This document shows positions 35,463-47,300 of a stretch of 64,000 bases of DNA, one piece after another. The number at the start of each line of letters is the position of its first letter. Position 1 is the first letter of the stretch. This DNA is from Apostichopus japonicus (taxonomy: Eukaryota; Echinodermata; Holothuroidea; Aspidochirotida; Stichopodidae). Location: the NCBI RefSeq assembly GCF_037975245.1, contig NC_092572.1:15630269-15694268 (forward strand), given 5' to 3'. Under the pieces are notes generated by a model. That model did not search any database, was not told the DNA's origin, and saw only the letters and a program-made list of their open reading frames with translations. A program made the translations under genes and the position numbers.

Positions 35463-38102
35463 TCCCTGGTTCGAACCCCGGGTGATGACGTCTTTTGCCG
35501 ATCTTTTACAGCAAGTGCCTGCACGGGGAGCTGTAAATATTAGTTAATCCACCTAATATCTCAGTCCATACAGTGGCGGGATGGCTCGGCGCACTGTACG
35601 AGCTGATGATCGAGACTCTCTTTTGCATCCCTGGTTCGAACCCCGGGTGATGACGTCTTTTGCCGATCTTTTACAGCAAGTGCCTGCACGGGGAGCTGTA
35701 AGTATTAGTTAATCCACCTAATATCTCAGTCCATACAGTGGCGCGATGGCTCGGCGCACTGTACGAGCTGATGATCGAGACTCTCTTTTGCATCCCTGGT
35801 TCGAACCCCGGGTGATGACGTCTTTTGCCGATCTTTTACAGCAAGTGCCTGCACGGGGAGCTGTAAGTATTAGTTAATCCACCTAATATCTCAGTCCATA
35901 CAGTGGCGCGATGGCTCGGCGCACTGTACGAGCTGATGATCGAGACTCTCTTTTGCATCCGTGGTTCGAACCCCGGGTGATGACGTCTTTTGCCGATCTT
36001 TTACAGCAAGTGCCTGCACGGGGAGCTGTAAGTATTAGTTAATCCACCTAATATCTCAGTCCATACAGTGGCGCGATTGCTCGGCGCACTGTACGAGCTG
36101 ATGATCGAGACTCTCTTTTGCATCCCTGGTTCGAACCCCGGGTGATGACGTCTTTTGCCGATCTTTTACAGCAAGTGCCTGCACGGGGAGCTGTAAGTAT
36201 TAGTTAATCCACCTAATATCTCAGTCCATACAGTGGCGCGATGGCTCGGCGCACTGTACGAGCTGATGATCGAGACTCTCTTTTGCATCCGTGGTTCGAA
36301 CCCCGGGTGATGACGTCTTTTGCCGATCTTTTACAGCAAGTGCCTGCACGGGGAGCTGTAAGTATTAGTTAATCCACCTAATATCTCAGTCCATACAGTG
36401 GCGCGATGGCTCGGCGCACTGTACGAGCTGATGATCGAGACTCTCTTTTGCATCCGTGGTTCGAACCCCGGGTGATGACGTCTTTTGCCGATCTTTTACA
36501 GCAAGTGCCTGCACGGGGAGCTGTAAGTATTAGTTAATCCACCTAATATCTCAGTCCATACAGTGGCGCGATGGCTCGGCGCACTGTACGAGCTGATGAT
36601 CGAGACTCTCTTTTGCATCCCTGGTTCGAACCCCGGGTGATGACGTCTTTTGCCGATCTTTTACAGCAAGTGCCTGCACGGGGAGCTGTAAGTATTAGTT
36701 AATCCACCTAATATCTCAGTCCATACAGTGGCGCGATGGCTCGGCGCACTGTACGAGCTGATGATCGAGACTCTCTTTTGCATCCCTGGTTCGAACCCCG
36801 GGTGATGACGTCTTTTGCCGATCTTTTACAGCAAGTGCCTGCACGGGGAGCTGTAAATATTAGTTAATCCACCTAATATCTCAGTCCATACAGTGGCGGG
36901 ATGGCTCGGCGCACTGTACGAGCTGATGATCGAGACTCTCTTTTGCATCCGTGGTTCGAACCCCGGGTGATGACGTCTTTTGCCGATCTTTTACAGCAAG
37001 TGCCTGCACGGGGAGCTGTAAGTATTAGTTAATCCACCTAATATCTCAGTCCATACAGTGGCGCGATGGCTCGGCGCACTGTACGAGCTGATGATCGAGA
37101 CTCTCTTTTGCATCCCTGGTTCGAACCCCGGGTGATGACGTCTTTTGCCGATCTTTTACAGCAAGTGCCTGCACGGGGAGCTGTAAGTATTAGTTAATCC
37201 ACCTAATATCTCAGTCCATACAGTGGCGCGATGGCTCGGCGCACTGTACGAGCTGATGATCGAGACTCTCTTTTGCATCCCTGGTTCGAACCCCGGGTGA
37301 TGACGTCTTTTGCCGATCTTTTACAGCAAGTGCCTGCACGGGGAGCTGTAAGTATTAGTTAATCCACCTAATATCTCAGTCCATACAGTGGCGCGATTGC
37401 TCGGCGCACTGTACGAGCTGATGATCGAGACTCTCTTTTGCATCCCTGGTTCGAACCCCGGGTGATGACGTCTTTTGCCGATCTTTTACAGCAAGTGCCT
37501 GCACGGGGAGCTGTAAGTATTAGTTAATCCACCTAATATCTCAGTCCATACAGTGGCGCGATGGCTCGGCGCACTGTACGAGCTGATGATCGAGACTCTC
37601 TTTTGCATCCCTGGTTCGAACCCCGGGTGATGACGTCTTTTGCCGATCTTTTACAGCAAGTGCCTGCACGGGGAGCTGTAAGTATTAGTTAATCCACCTA
37701 ATATCTCAGTCCATACAGTGGCGGGATGGCTCGGCGCACTGTACGAGCTGATGATCGAGACTCTCTTTTGCATCCGTGGTTCGAACCCCGGGTGATGACG
37801 TCTTTTGCCGATCTTTTACAGCAAGTGCCTGCACGGGGAGCTGTAAGTATTAGTTAATCCACCTAATATCTCAGTCCATACAGTGGCGCGATGGCTCGGC
37901 GCACTGTACGAGCTGATGATCGAGACTCTCTTTTGCATCCCTGGTTCGAACCCCGGGTGATGACGTCTTTTGCCGATCTTTTACAGCAAGTGCCTGCACG
38001 GGGAGCTGTAAGTATTAGTTAATCCACCTAATATCTCAGTCCATACAGTGGCGCGATGGCTCGGCGCACTGTACGAGCTGATGATCGAGACTCTCTTTTG
38101 CA
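35463..38102 (+). repeat. Two 8-monomer (1,320-bp) higher-order repeats in copy A
   Basis: 75A monomers at 35,537, 36,857 and 38,177 are spaced exactly 1,320 bp. Between them comes a similar order of 117C monomers, with a 121T unit at the fourth place of each octet. The octets differ at some 4G sites and at a 117G unit near 37,723, so homogenisation is incomplete. A further octet in the same copy spans 42,228-43,547. Confidence 0.75.
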
Positions 38103-39092
38103 TCCCTGGTTCGAACCCCGGGTGATGACGTCTTTTGCCGATCTTTTACAGCAAGTGCCTGCACGGGGAGCTGTAAATATTAGTTAATCCACCTAATATC
38201 TCAGTCCATACAGTGGCGGGATGGCTCGGCGCACTGTACGAGCTGATGATCGAGACTCTCTTTTGCATCCCTGGTTCGAACCCCGGGTGATGACGTCTTT
38301 TGCCGATCTTTTACAGCAAGTGCCTGCACGGGGAGCTGTAAGTATTAGTTAATCCACCTAATATCTCAGTCCATACAGTGGCGCGATGGCTCGGCGCACT
38401 GTACGAGCTGATGATCGAGACTCTCTTTTGCATCCCTGGTTCGAACCCCGGGTGATGACGTCTTTTGCCGATCTTTTACAGCAAGTGCCTGCACGGGGAG
38501 CTGTAAGTATTAGTTAATCCACCTAATATCTCAGTCCATACAGTGGCGCGATGGCTCGGCGCACTGTACGAGCTGATGATCGAGACTCTCTTTTGCATCC
38601 CTGGTTCGAACCCCGGGTGATGACGTCTTTTGCCGATCTTTTACAGCAAGTGCCTGCACGGGGAGCTGTAAGTATTAGTTAATCCACCTAATATCTCAGT
38701 CCATACAGTGGCGCGATTGCTCGGCGCACTGTACGAGCTGATGATCGAGACTCTCTTTTGCATCCCTGGTTCGAACCCCGGGTGATGACGTCTTTTGCCG
38801 ATCTTTTACAGCAAGTGCCTGCACGGGGAGCTGTAAGTATTAGTTAATCCACCTAATATCTCAGTCCATACAGTGGCGCGATGGCTCGGCGCACTGTACG
38901 AGCTGATGATCGAGACTCTCTTTTGCATCCCTGGTTCGAACCCCGGGTGATGACGTCTTTTGCCGATCTTTTACAGCAAGTGCCTGCACGGGGAGCTGTA
39001 AGTATTAGTTAATCCACCTAATATCTCAGTCCATACAGTGGCGCGATGGCTCGGCGCACTGTACGAGCTGATGATCGAGACTCTCTTTTGCA

Positions 39093-40247
39093 TCCCTGGT
39101 TCGAACCCCGGGTGATGACGTCTTTTGCCGATCTTTTACAGCAAGTGCCTGCACGGGGAGCTGTAAGTATTAGTTAATCCACCTAATATCTCAGTCCATA
39201 CAGTGGCGCGATGGCTCGGCGCACTGTACGAGCTGATGATCGAGACTCTCTTTTGCATCCCTGGTTCGAACCCCGGGTGATGACGTCTTTTGCCGATCTT
39301 TTACAGCAAGTGCCTGCACGGGGAGCTGTAAATATTAGTTAATCCACCTAATATCTCAGTCCATACAGTGGCGCGATGGCTCGGCGCACTGTACGAGCTG
39401 ATGATCGAGACTCTCTTTTGCATCCCTGGTTCGAACCCCGGGTGATGACGTCTTTTGCCGATCTTTTACAGCAAGTGCCTGCACGGGGAGCTGTAAGTAT
39501 TAGTTAATCCACCTAATATCTCAGTCCATACAGTGGCGCGATGGCTCGGCGCACTGTACGAGCTGATGATCGAGACTCTCTTTTGCATCCCTGGTTCGAA
39601 CCCCGGGTGATGACGTCTTTTGCCGATCTTTTACAGCAAGTGCCTGCACGGGGAGCTGTAAGTATTAGTTAATCCACCTAATATCTCAGTCCATACAGTG
39701 GCGCGATGGCTCGGCGCACTGTACGAGCTGATGATCGAGACTCTCTTTTGCATCCCTGGTTCGAACCCCGGGTGATGACGTCTTTTGCCGATCTTTTACA
39801 GCAAGTGCCTGCACGGGGAGCTGTAAGTATTAGTTAATCCACCTAATATCTCAGTCCATACAGTGGCGCGATGGCTCGGCGCACTGTACGAGCTGATGAT
39901 CGAGACTCTCTTTTGCATCCGTGGTTCGAACCCCGGGTGATGACGTCTTTTGCCGATCTTTTACAGCAAGTGCCTGCACGGGGAGCTGTAAGTATTAGTT
40001 AATCCACCTAATATCTCAGTCCATACAGTGGCGGGATGGCTCGGCGCACTGTACGAGCTGATGATCGAGACTCTCTTTTGCATCCCTGGTTCGAACCCCG
40101 GGTGATGACGTCTTTTGCCGATCTTTTACAGCAAGTGCCTGCACGGGGAGCTGTAAGTATTAGTTAATCCACCTAATATCTCAGTCCATACAGTGGCGGG
40201 ATGGCTCGGCGCACTGTACGAGCTGATGATCGAGACTCTCTTTTGCA
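39093..40247 (+). repeat. Seven-monomer block present in copy A, absent from copy B
   Basis: The offset between the duplicates falls from 10,498 to 9,343 across this block, a change of 1,155 bp or seven monomers. The variant order on both sides matches copy B (49,376-49,541 on the left, the 46G unit at 49,636 on the right). The block contains the only 75A monomer not linked to 117G (39,258-39,422). It is either an insertion in A or a deletion in B by unequal exchange. Confidence 0.75.
39258..39422 (+). repeat. Chimeric monomer: 75A with 117C
   Basis: Position 39,332 carries the 75A allele, but the same monomer reads GCGCGAT (117C). In the other 34 of 35 75A monomers the 117G allele is present. 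The break in linkage within 42 bp marks this unit as a recombinant or gene-conversion product. It lies inside the seven-monomer block that differs between the duplicates. Confidence 0.8.
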
Positions 40248-43200
40248 TCCCTGGTTCGAACCCCGGGTGATGACGTCTTTTGCCGATCTTTTGCAGCAAG
40301 TGCCTGCACGGGGAGCTGTAAGTATTAGTTAATCCACCTAATATCTCAGTCCATACAGTGGCGCGATGGCTCGGCGCACTGTACGAGCTGATGATCGAGA
40401 CTCTCTTTTGCATCCCTGGTTCGAACCCCGGGTGATGACGTCTTTTGCCGATCTTTTACAGCAAGTGCCTGCACGGGGAGCTGTAAGTATTAGTTAATCC
40501 ACCTAATATCTCAGTCCATACAGTGGCGCGATTGCTCGGCGCACTGTACGAGCTGATGATCGAGACTCTCTTTTGCATCCCTGGTTCGAACCCCGGGTGA
40601 TGACGTCTTTTGCCGATCTTTTACAGCAAGTGCCTGCACGGGGAGCTGTAAGTATTAGTTAATCCACCTAATATCTCAGTCCATACAGTGGCGCGATGGC
40701 TCGGCGCACTGTACGAGCTGATGATCGAGACTCTCTTTTGCATCCCTGGTTCGAACCCCGGGTGATGACGTCTTTTGCCGATCTTTTACAGCAAGTGCCT
40801 GCACGGGGAGCTGTAAGTATTAGTTAATCCACCTAATATCTCAGTCCATACAGTGGCGCGATGGCTCGGCGCACTGTACGAGCTGATGATCGAGACTCTC
40901 TTTTGCATCCGTGGTTCGAACCCCGGGTGATGACGTCTTTTGCCGATCTTTTACAGCAAGTGCCTGCACGGGGAGCTGTAAGTATTAGTTAATCCACCTA
41001 ATATCTCAGTCCATACAGTGGCGCGATGGCTCGGCGCACTGTACGAGCTGATGATCGAGACTCTCTTTTGCATCCGTGGTTCGAACCCCGGGTGATGACG
41101 TCTTTTGCCGATCTTTTACAGCAAGTGCCTGCACGGGGAGCTGTAAGTATTAGTTAATCCACCTAATATCTCAGTCCATACAGTGGCGCGATTGCTCGGC
41201 GCACTGTACGAGCTGATGATCGAGACTCTCTTTTGCATCCCTGGTTCGAACCCCGGGTGATGACGTCTTTTGCCGATCTTTTACAGCAAGTGCCTGCACG
41301 GGGAGCTGTAAATATTAGTTAATCCACCTAATATCTCAGTCCATACAGTGGCGGGATGGCTCGGCGCACTGTACGAGCTGATGATCGAGACTCTCTTTTG
41401 CATCCCTGGTTCGAACCCCGGGTGATGACGTCTTTTGCCGATCTTTTACAGCAAGTGCCTGCACGGGGAGCTGTAAATATTAGTTAATCCACCTAATATC
41501 TCAGTCCATACAGTGGCGGGATGGCTCGGCGCACTGTACGAGCTGATGATCGAGACTCTCTTTTGCATCCCTGGTTCGAACCCCGGGTGATGACGTCTTT
41601 TGCCGATCTTTTACAGCAAGTGCCTGCACGGGGAGCTGTAAGTATTAGTTAATCCACCTAATATCTCAGTCCATACAGTGGCGCGATGGCTCGGCGCACT
41701 GTACGAGCTGATGATCGAGACTCTCTTTTGCATCCGTGGTTCGAACCCCGGGTGATGACGTCTTTTGCCGATCTTTTACAGCAAGTGCCTGCACGGGGAG
41801 CTGTAAGTATTAGTTAATCCACCTAATATCTCAGTCCATACAGTGGCGCGATGGCTCGGCGCACTGTACGAGCTGATGATCGAGACTCTCTTTTGCATCC
41901 CTGGTTCGAACCCCGGGTGATGACGTCTTTTGCCGATCTTTTACAGCAAGTGCCTGCACGGGGAGCTGTAAGTATTAGTTAATCCACCTAATATCTCAGT
42001 CCATACAGTGGCGCGATGGCTCGGCGCACTGTACGAGCTGATGATCGAGACTCTCTTTTGCATCCCTGGTTCGAACCCCGGGTGATGACGTCTTTTGCCG
42101 ATCTTTTACAGCAAGTGCCTGCACGGGGAGCTGTAAGTATTAGTTAATCCACCTAATATCTCAGTCCATACAGTGGCGCGATGGCTCGGCGCACTGTACG
42201 AGCTGATGATCGAGACTCTCTTTTGCATCCCTGGTTCGAACCCCGGGTGATGACGTCTTTTGCCGATCTTTTACAGCAAGTGCCTGCACGGGGAGCTGTA
42301 AATATTAGTTAATCCACCTAATATCTCAGTCCATACAGTGGCGGGATGGCTCGGCGCACTGTACGAGCTGATGATCGAGACTCTCTTTTGCATCCCTGGT
42401 TCGAACCCCGGGTGATGACGTCTTTTGCCGATCTTTTACAGCAAGTGCCTGCACGGGGAGCTGTAAGTATTAGTTAATCCACCTAATATCTCAGTCCATA
42501 CAGTGGCGCGATGGCTCGGCGCACTGTACGAGCTGATGATCGAGACTCTCTTTTGCATCCCTGGTTCGAACCCCGGGTGATGACGTCTTTTGCCGATCTT
42601 TTACAGCAAGTGCCTGCACGGGGAGCTGTAAGTATTAGTTAATCCACCTAATATCTCAGTCCATACAGTGGCGCGATGGCTCGGCGCACTGTACGAGCTG
42701 ATGATCGAGACTCTCTTTTGCATCCCTGGTTCGAACCCCGGGTGATGACGTCTTTTGCCGATCTTTTACAGCAAGTGCCTGCACGGGGAGCTGTAAGTAT
42801 TAGTTAATCCACCTAATATCTCAGTCCATACAGTGGCGCGATTGCTCGGCGCACTGTACGAGCTGATGATCGAGACTCTCTTTTGCATCCCTGGTTCGAA
42901 CCCCGGGTGATGACGTCTTTTGCCGATCTTTTACAGCAAGTGCCTGCACGGGGAGCTGTAAGTATTAGTTAATCCACCTAATATCTCAGTCCATACAGTG
43001 GCGCGATGGCTCGGCGCACTGTACGAGCTGATGATCGAGACTCTCTTTTGCATCCGTGGTTCGAACCCCGGGTGATGACGTCTTTTGCCGATCTTTTACA
43101 GCAAGTGCCTGCACGGGGAGCTGTAAGTATTAGTTAATCCACCTAATATCTCAGTCCATACAGTGGCGCGATGGCTCGGCGCACTGTACGAGCTGATGAT

Positions 43201-44207
43201 CGAGACTCTCTTTTGCATCCGTGGTTCGAACCCCGGGTGATGACGTCTTTTGCCGATCTTTTACAGCAAGTGCCTGCACGGGGAGCTGTAAGTATTAGTT
43301 AATCCACCTAATATCTCAGTCCATACAGTGGCGCGATGGCTCGGCGCACTGTACGAGCTGATGATCGAGACTCTCTTTTGCATCCCTGGTTCGAACCCCG
43401 GGTGATGACGTCTTTTGCCGATCTTTTACAGCAAGTGCCTGCACGGGGAGCTGTAAGTATTAGTTAATCCACCTAATATCTCAGTCCATACAGTGGCGCG
43501 ATGGCTCGGCGCACTGTACGAGCTGATGATCGAGACTCTCTTTTGCATCCGTGGTTCGAACCCCGGGTGATGACGTCTTTTGCCGATCTTTTACAGCAAG
43601 TGCCTGCACGGGGAGCTGTAAATATTAGTTAATCCACCTAATATCTCAGTCCATACAGTGGCGGGATGGCTCGGCGCACTGTACGAGCTGATGATCGAGA
43701 CTCTCTTTTGCATCCCTGGTTCGAACCCCGGGTGATGACGTCTTTTGCCGATCTTTTACAGCAAGTGCCTGCACGGGGAGCTGTAAGTATTAGTTAATCC
43801 ACCTAATATCTCAGTCCATACAGTGGCGCGATGGCTCGGCGCACTGTACGAGCTGATGATCGAGACTCTCTTTTGCATCCCTGGTTCGAACCCCGGGTGA
43901 TGACGTCTTTTGCCGATCTTTTACAGCAAGTGCCTGCACGGGGAGCTGTAAGTATTAGTTAATCCACCTAATATCTCAGTCCATACAGTGGCGCGATTGC
44001 TCGGCGCACTGTACGAGCTGATGATCGAGACTCTCTTTTGCATCCCTGGTTCGAACCCCGGGTGATGACGTCTTTTGCCGATCTTTTACAGCAAGTGCCT
44101 GCACGGGGAGCTGTAAGTATTAGTTAATCCACCTAATATCTCAGTCCATACAGTGGCGGGATGGCTCGGCGCACTGTACGAGCTGATGATCGAGACTCTC
44201 TTTTGCA

Positions 44208-44310
44208 TCCCTGGTTCGAACCCCGGGTGATGACGTCTTTTGCCGATCTTTTACAGTGGCGCGATGGCTCGGCGCACTGTACGAGCTGATGATCGAGACT
44301 CTCTTTTGCA
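44208..44310 (+). repeat. 103-bp monomer with a 62-bp deletion at TACAG microhomology
   Basis: After TTACAG at 44,251-44,256 the sequence jumps directly to TGGCGCG. The normal monomer has TACAG at unit 45-49 and 107-111, exactly 62 bases apart. One copy and everything between have been lost. The AT-rich half of the unit is gone, while the B-box and D-arm-like parts remain. The junction lies where the match of copy B to copy A begins. The shortened unit alters the reverse-strand frame and creates a spurious 79-codon ORF. Confidence 0.95.
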
Positions 44311-47300
44311 TCCCTGGTTCGAACCCCGGGTGATGACGTCTTTTGCCGATCTTTTACAGCAAGTGCCTGCACGGGGAGCTGTAAGTATTAGTTAATCCAC
44401 CTAATATCTCAGTCCATACAGTGGCGCGATGGCTCGGCGCACTGTACGAGCTGATGATCGAGACTCTCTTTTGCATCCCTGGTTCGAACCCCGGGTGATG
44501 ACGTCTTTTGCCGATCTTTTACAGCAAGTGCCTGCACGGGGAGCTGTAAGTATTAGTTAATCCACCTAATATCTCAGTCCATACAGTGGCGCGATGGCTC
44601 GGCGCTCTGTACGAGCTGATGATCGAGACTCTCTTTTGCATCCCTGGTTCGAACCCCGGGTGATGACGTCTTTTGCCGATCTTTTACAGCAAGTGCCTGC
44701 ACGGGGAGCTGTAAGTATTAGTTAATCCACCTAATATCTCAGTCCATACAGTGGCGGGATGGCTCGGCGCACTGTACGAGCTGATGATCGAGACTCTCTT
44801 TTGCATCCCTGGTTCGAACCCCGGGTGATGACGTCTTTTGCCGATCTTTTACAGCAAGTGCCTGCACGGGGAGCTGTAAGTATAAGTTAATCCACCTAAT
44901 ATCTCAGTCCATACAGTGGCGGGATGGCTCGGCGCACTGTACGAGCTGATGATCGAGACTCTCTTTTGCATCCCTGGTTCGAACCCCGGGTGATGACGTC
45001 TTTTGCCGATCTTTTGCAGCAAGTGCCTGCACGGGGAGCTGTAAGTATTAGTTAATCCACCTAATATCTCAGTCCATACAGTGGCGCGATGGCTCGGCGC
45101 ACTGTACGAGCTGATGATCGAGACTCTCTTTTGCATCCCTGGTTCGAACCCCGGGTGATGACGTCTTTTGCCGATCTTTTGCAGCAAGTGCCTGCACGGG
45201 GAGCTGTAAGTATTAGTTAATCCACCTAATATCTCAGTCCATACAGTGGCGCGATTGCTCGGCGCACTGTACGAGCTGATGATCGAGACTCTCTTTTGCA
45301 TCCCTGGTTCGAACCCCGGGTGATGACGTCTTTTGCCGATCTTTTACAGCAAGTGCCTGCACGGGGAGCTGTAAGTATTAGTTAATCCACCTAATATCTC
45401 AGTCCATACAGTGGCGCGATAGCTCGGCGCACTGTACGAGCTGATGATCGAGACTCTCTTTTGCATCCCTGGTTCGAACCCCGGGTGATGACGTCTTTTG
45501 CCGATCTTTTACAGCAAGTGCCTGCACGGGGAGCTGTAAGTATTAGTTAATCCACCTAATATCTCAGTCCATACAGTGGCGCGATGGCTCGGCGCACTGT
45601 ACGAGCTGATGATCGAGACTCTCTTTTGCATCCGTGGTTCGAACCCCGGGTGATGACGTCTTTTGCCGATCTTTTACAGCAAGTGCCTGCACGGGGAGCT
45701 GTAAGTATTAGTTAATCCACCTAATATCTCAGTCCATACAGTGGCGCGATGGCTCGGCGCACTGTACGAGCTGATGATCGAGACTCTCTTTTGCATCCCT
45801 GGTTCGAACCCCGGGTGATGACGTCTTTTGCCGATCTTTTACAGCAAGTGCCTGCACGGGGAGCTGTAAGTATTAGTTAATCCACCTAATATCTCAGTCC
45901 ATACAGTGGCGCGATGGCTCGGCGCACTGTACGAGCTGATGATCGAGACTCTCTTTTGCATCCCTGGTTCGAACCCCGGGTGATGACGTCTTTTGCCGAT
46001 CTTTTACAGCAAGTGCCTGCACGGGGAGCTGTAAATATTAGTTAATCCACCTAATATCTCAGTCCATACAGTGGCGGGATGGCTCGGCGCACTGTACGAG
46101 CTGATGATCGAGACTCTCTTTTGCATCCCTGGTTCGAACCCCGGGTGATGACGTCTTTTGCCGATCTTTTACAGCAAGTGCCTGCACGGGGAGCTGTAAG
46201 TATTAGTTAATCCACCTAATATCTCAGTCCATACAGTGGCGCGATGGCTCGGCGCACTGTACGAGCTGATGATCGAGACTCTCTTTTGCATCCCTGGTTC
46301 GAACCCCGGGTGATGACGTCTTTTGCCGATCTTTTACAGCAAGTGCCTGCACGGGGAGCTGTAAGTATTAGTTAATCCACCTAATATCTCAGTCCATACA
46401 GTGGCGCGATGGCTCGGCGCACTGTACGAGCTGATGATCGAGACTCTCTTTTGCATCCGTGGTTCGAACCCCGGGTGATGACGTCTTTTGCCGATCTTTT
46501 ACAGCAAGTGCCTGCACGGGGAGCTGTAAGTATTAGTTAATCCACCTAATATCTCAGTCCATACAGTGGCGCGATTGCTCGGCGCACTGTACGAGCTGAT
46601 GATCGAGACTCTCTTTTGCATCCCTGGTTCGAACCCCGGGTGATGACGTCTTTTGCCGATCTTTTACAGCAAGTGCCTGCACGGGGAGCTGTAAGTATTA
46701 GTTAATCCACCTAATATCTCAGTCCATACAGTGGCGCGATGGCTCGGCGCACTGTACGAGCTGATGATCGAGACTCTCTTTTGCATCCGTGGTTCGAACC
46801 CCGGGTGATGACGTCTTTTGCCGATCTTTTACAGCAAGTGCCTGCACGGGGAGCTGTAAGTATTAGTTAATCCACCTAATATCTCAGTCCATACAGTGGC
46901 GCGATGGCTCGGCGCACTGTACGAGCTGATGATCGAGACTCTCTTTTGCATCCGTGGTTCGAACCCCGGGTGATGACGTCTTTTGCCGATCTTTTACAGC
47001 AAGTGCCTGCACGGGGAGCTGTAAGTATTAGTTAATCCACCTAATATCTCAGTCCATACAGTGGCGCGATGGCTCGGCGCACTGTACGAGCTGATGATCG
47101 AGACTCTCTTTTGCATCCCTGGTTCGAACCCCGGGTGATGACGTCTTTTGCCGATCTTTTACAGCAAGTGCCTGCACGGGGAGCTGTAAGTATTAGTTAA
47201 TCCACCTAATATCTCAGTCCATACAGTGGCGCGATGGCTCGGCGCACTGTACGAGCTGATGATCGAGACTCTCTTTTGCATCCCTGGTTCGAACCCCGGG

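Larger units (their letters stand above)
33759..43990 (+). repeat. Large tandem duplication inside the satellite, copy A
   Basis: Rare variants here recur in copy B at a constant offset of 10,498: A131T at 34,108 (44,606), T79A at 34,386 (44,884) and 121A at 34,923 (45,421). 46G at 34,518 and 34,683 and 75A at 35,537, 36,857 and 38,177 follow the same offset. From 40,293 on, the offset is 9,343 (75A at 41,312, 41,477, 42,302 and 43,622) because copy A has seven extra monomers. Edges are approximate. The left edge lies between about 33,648 and 34,108, and the right edge near 43,990, where 121T breaks the match. Confidence 0.88.

Noticed and set aside
44133-44372. 79-codon reverse-strand ORF spanning the 62-bp deletion
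   Set aside because: It is created only by the frame change at the deletion junction, is made entirely of satellite sequence in another frame, and does not recur.
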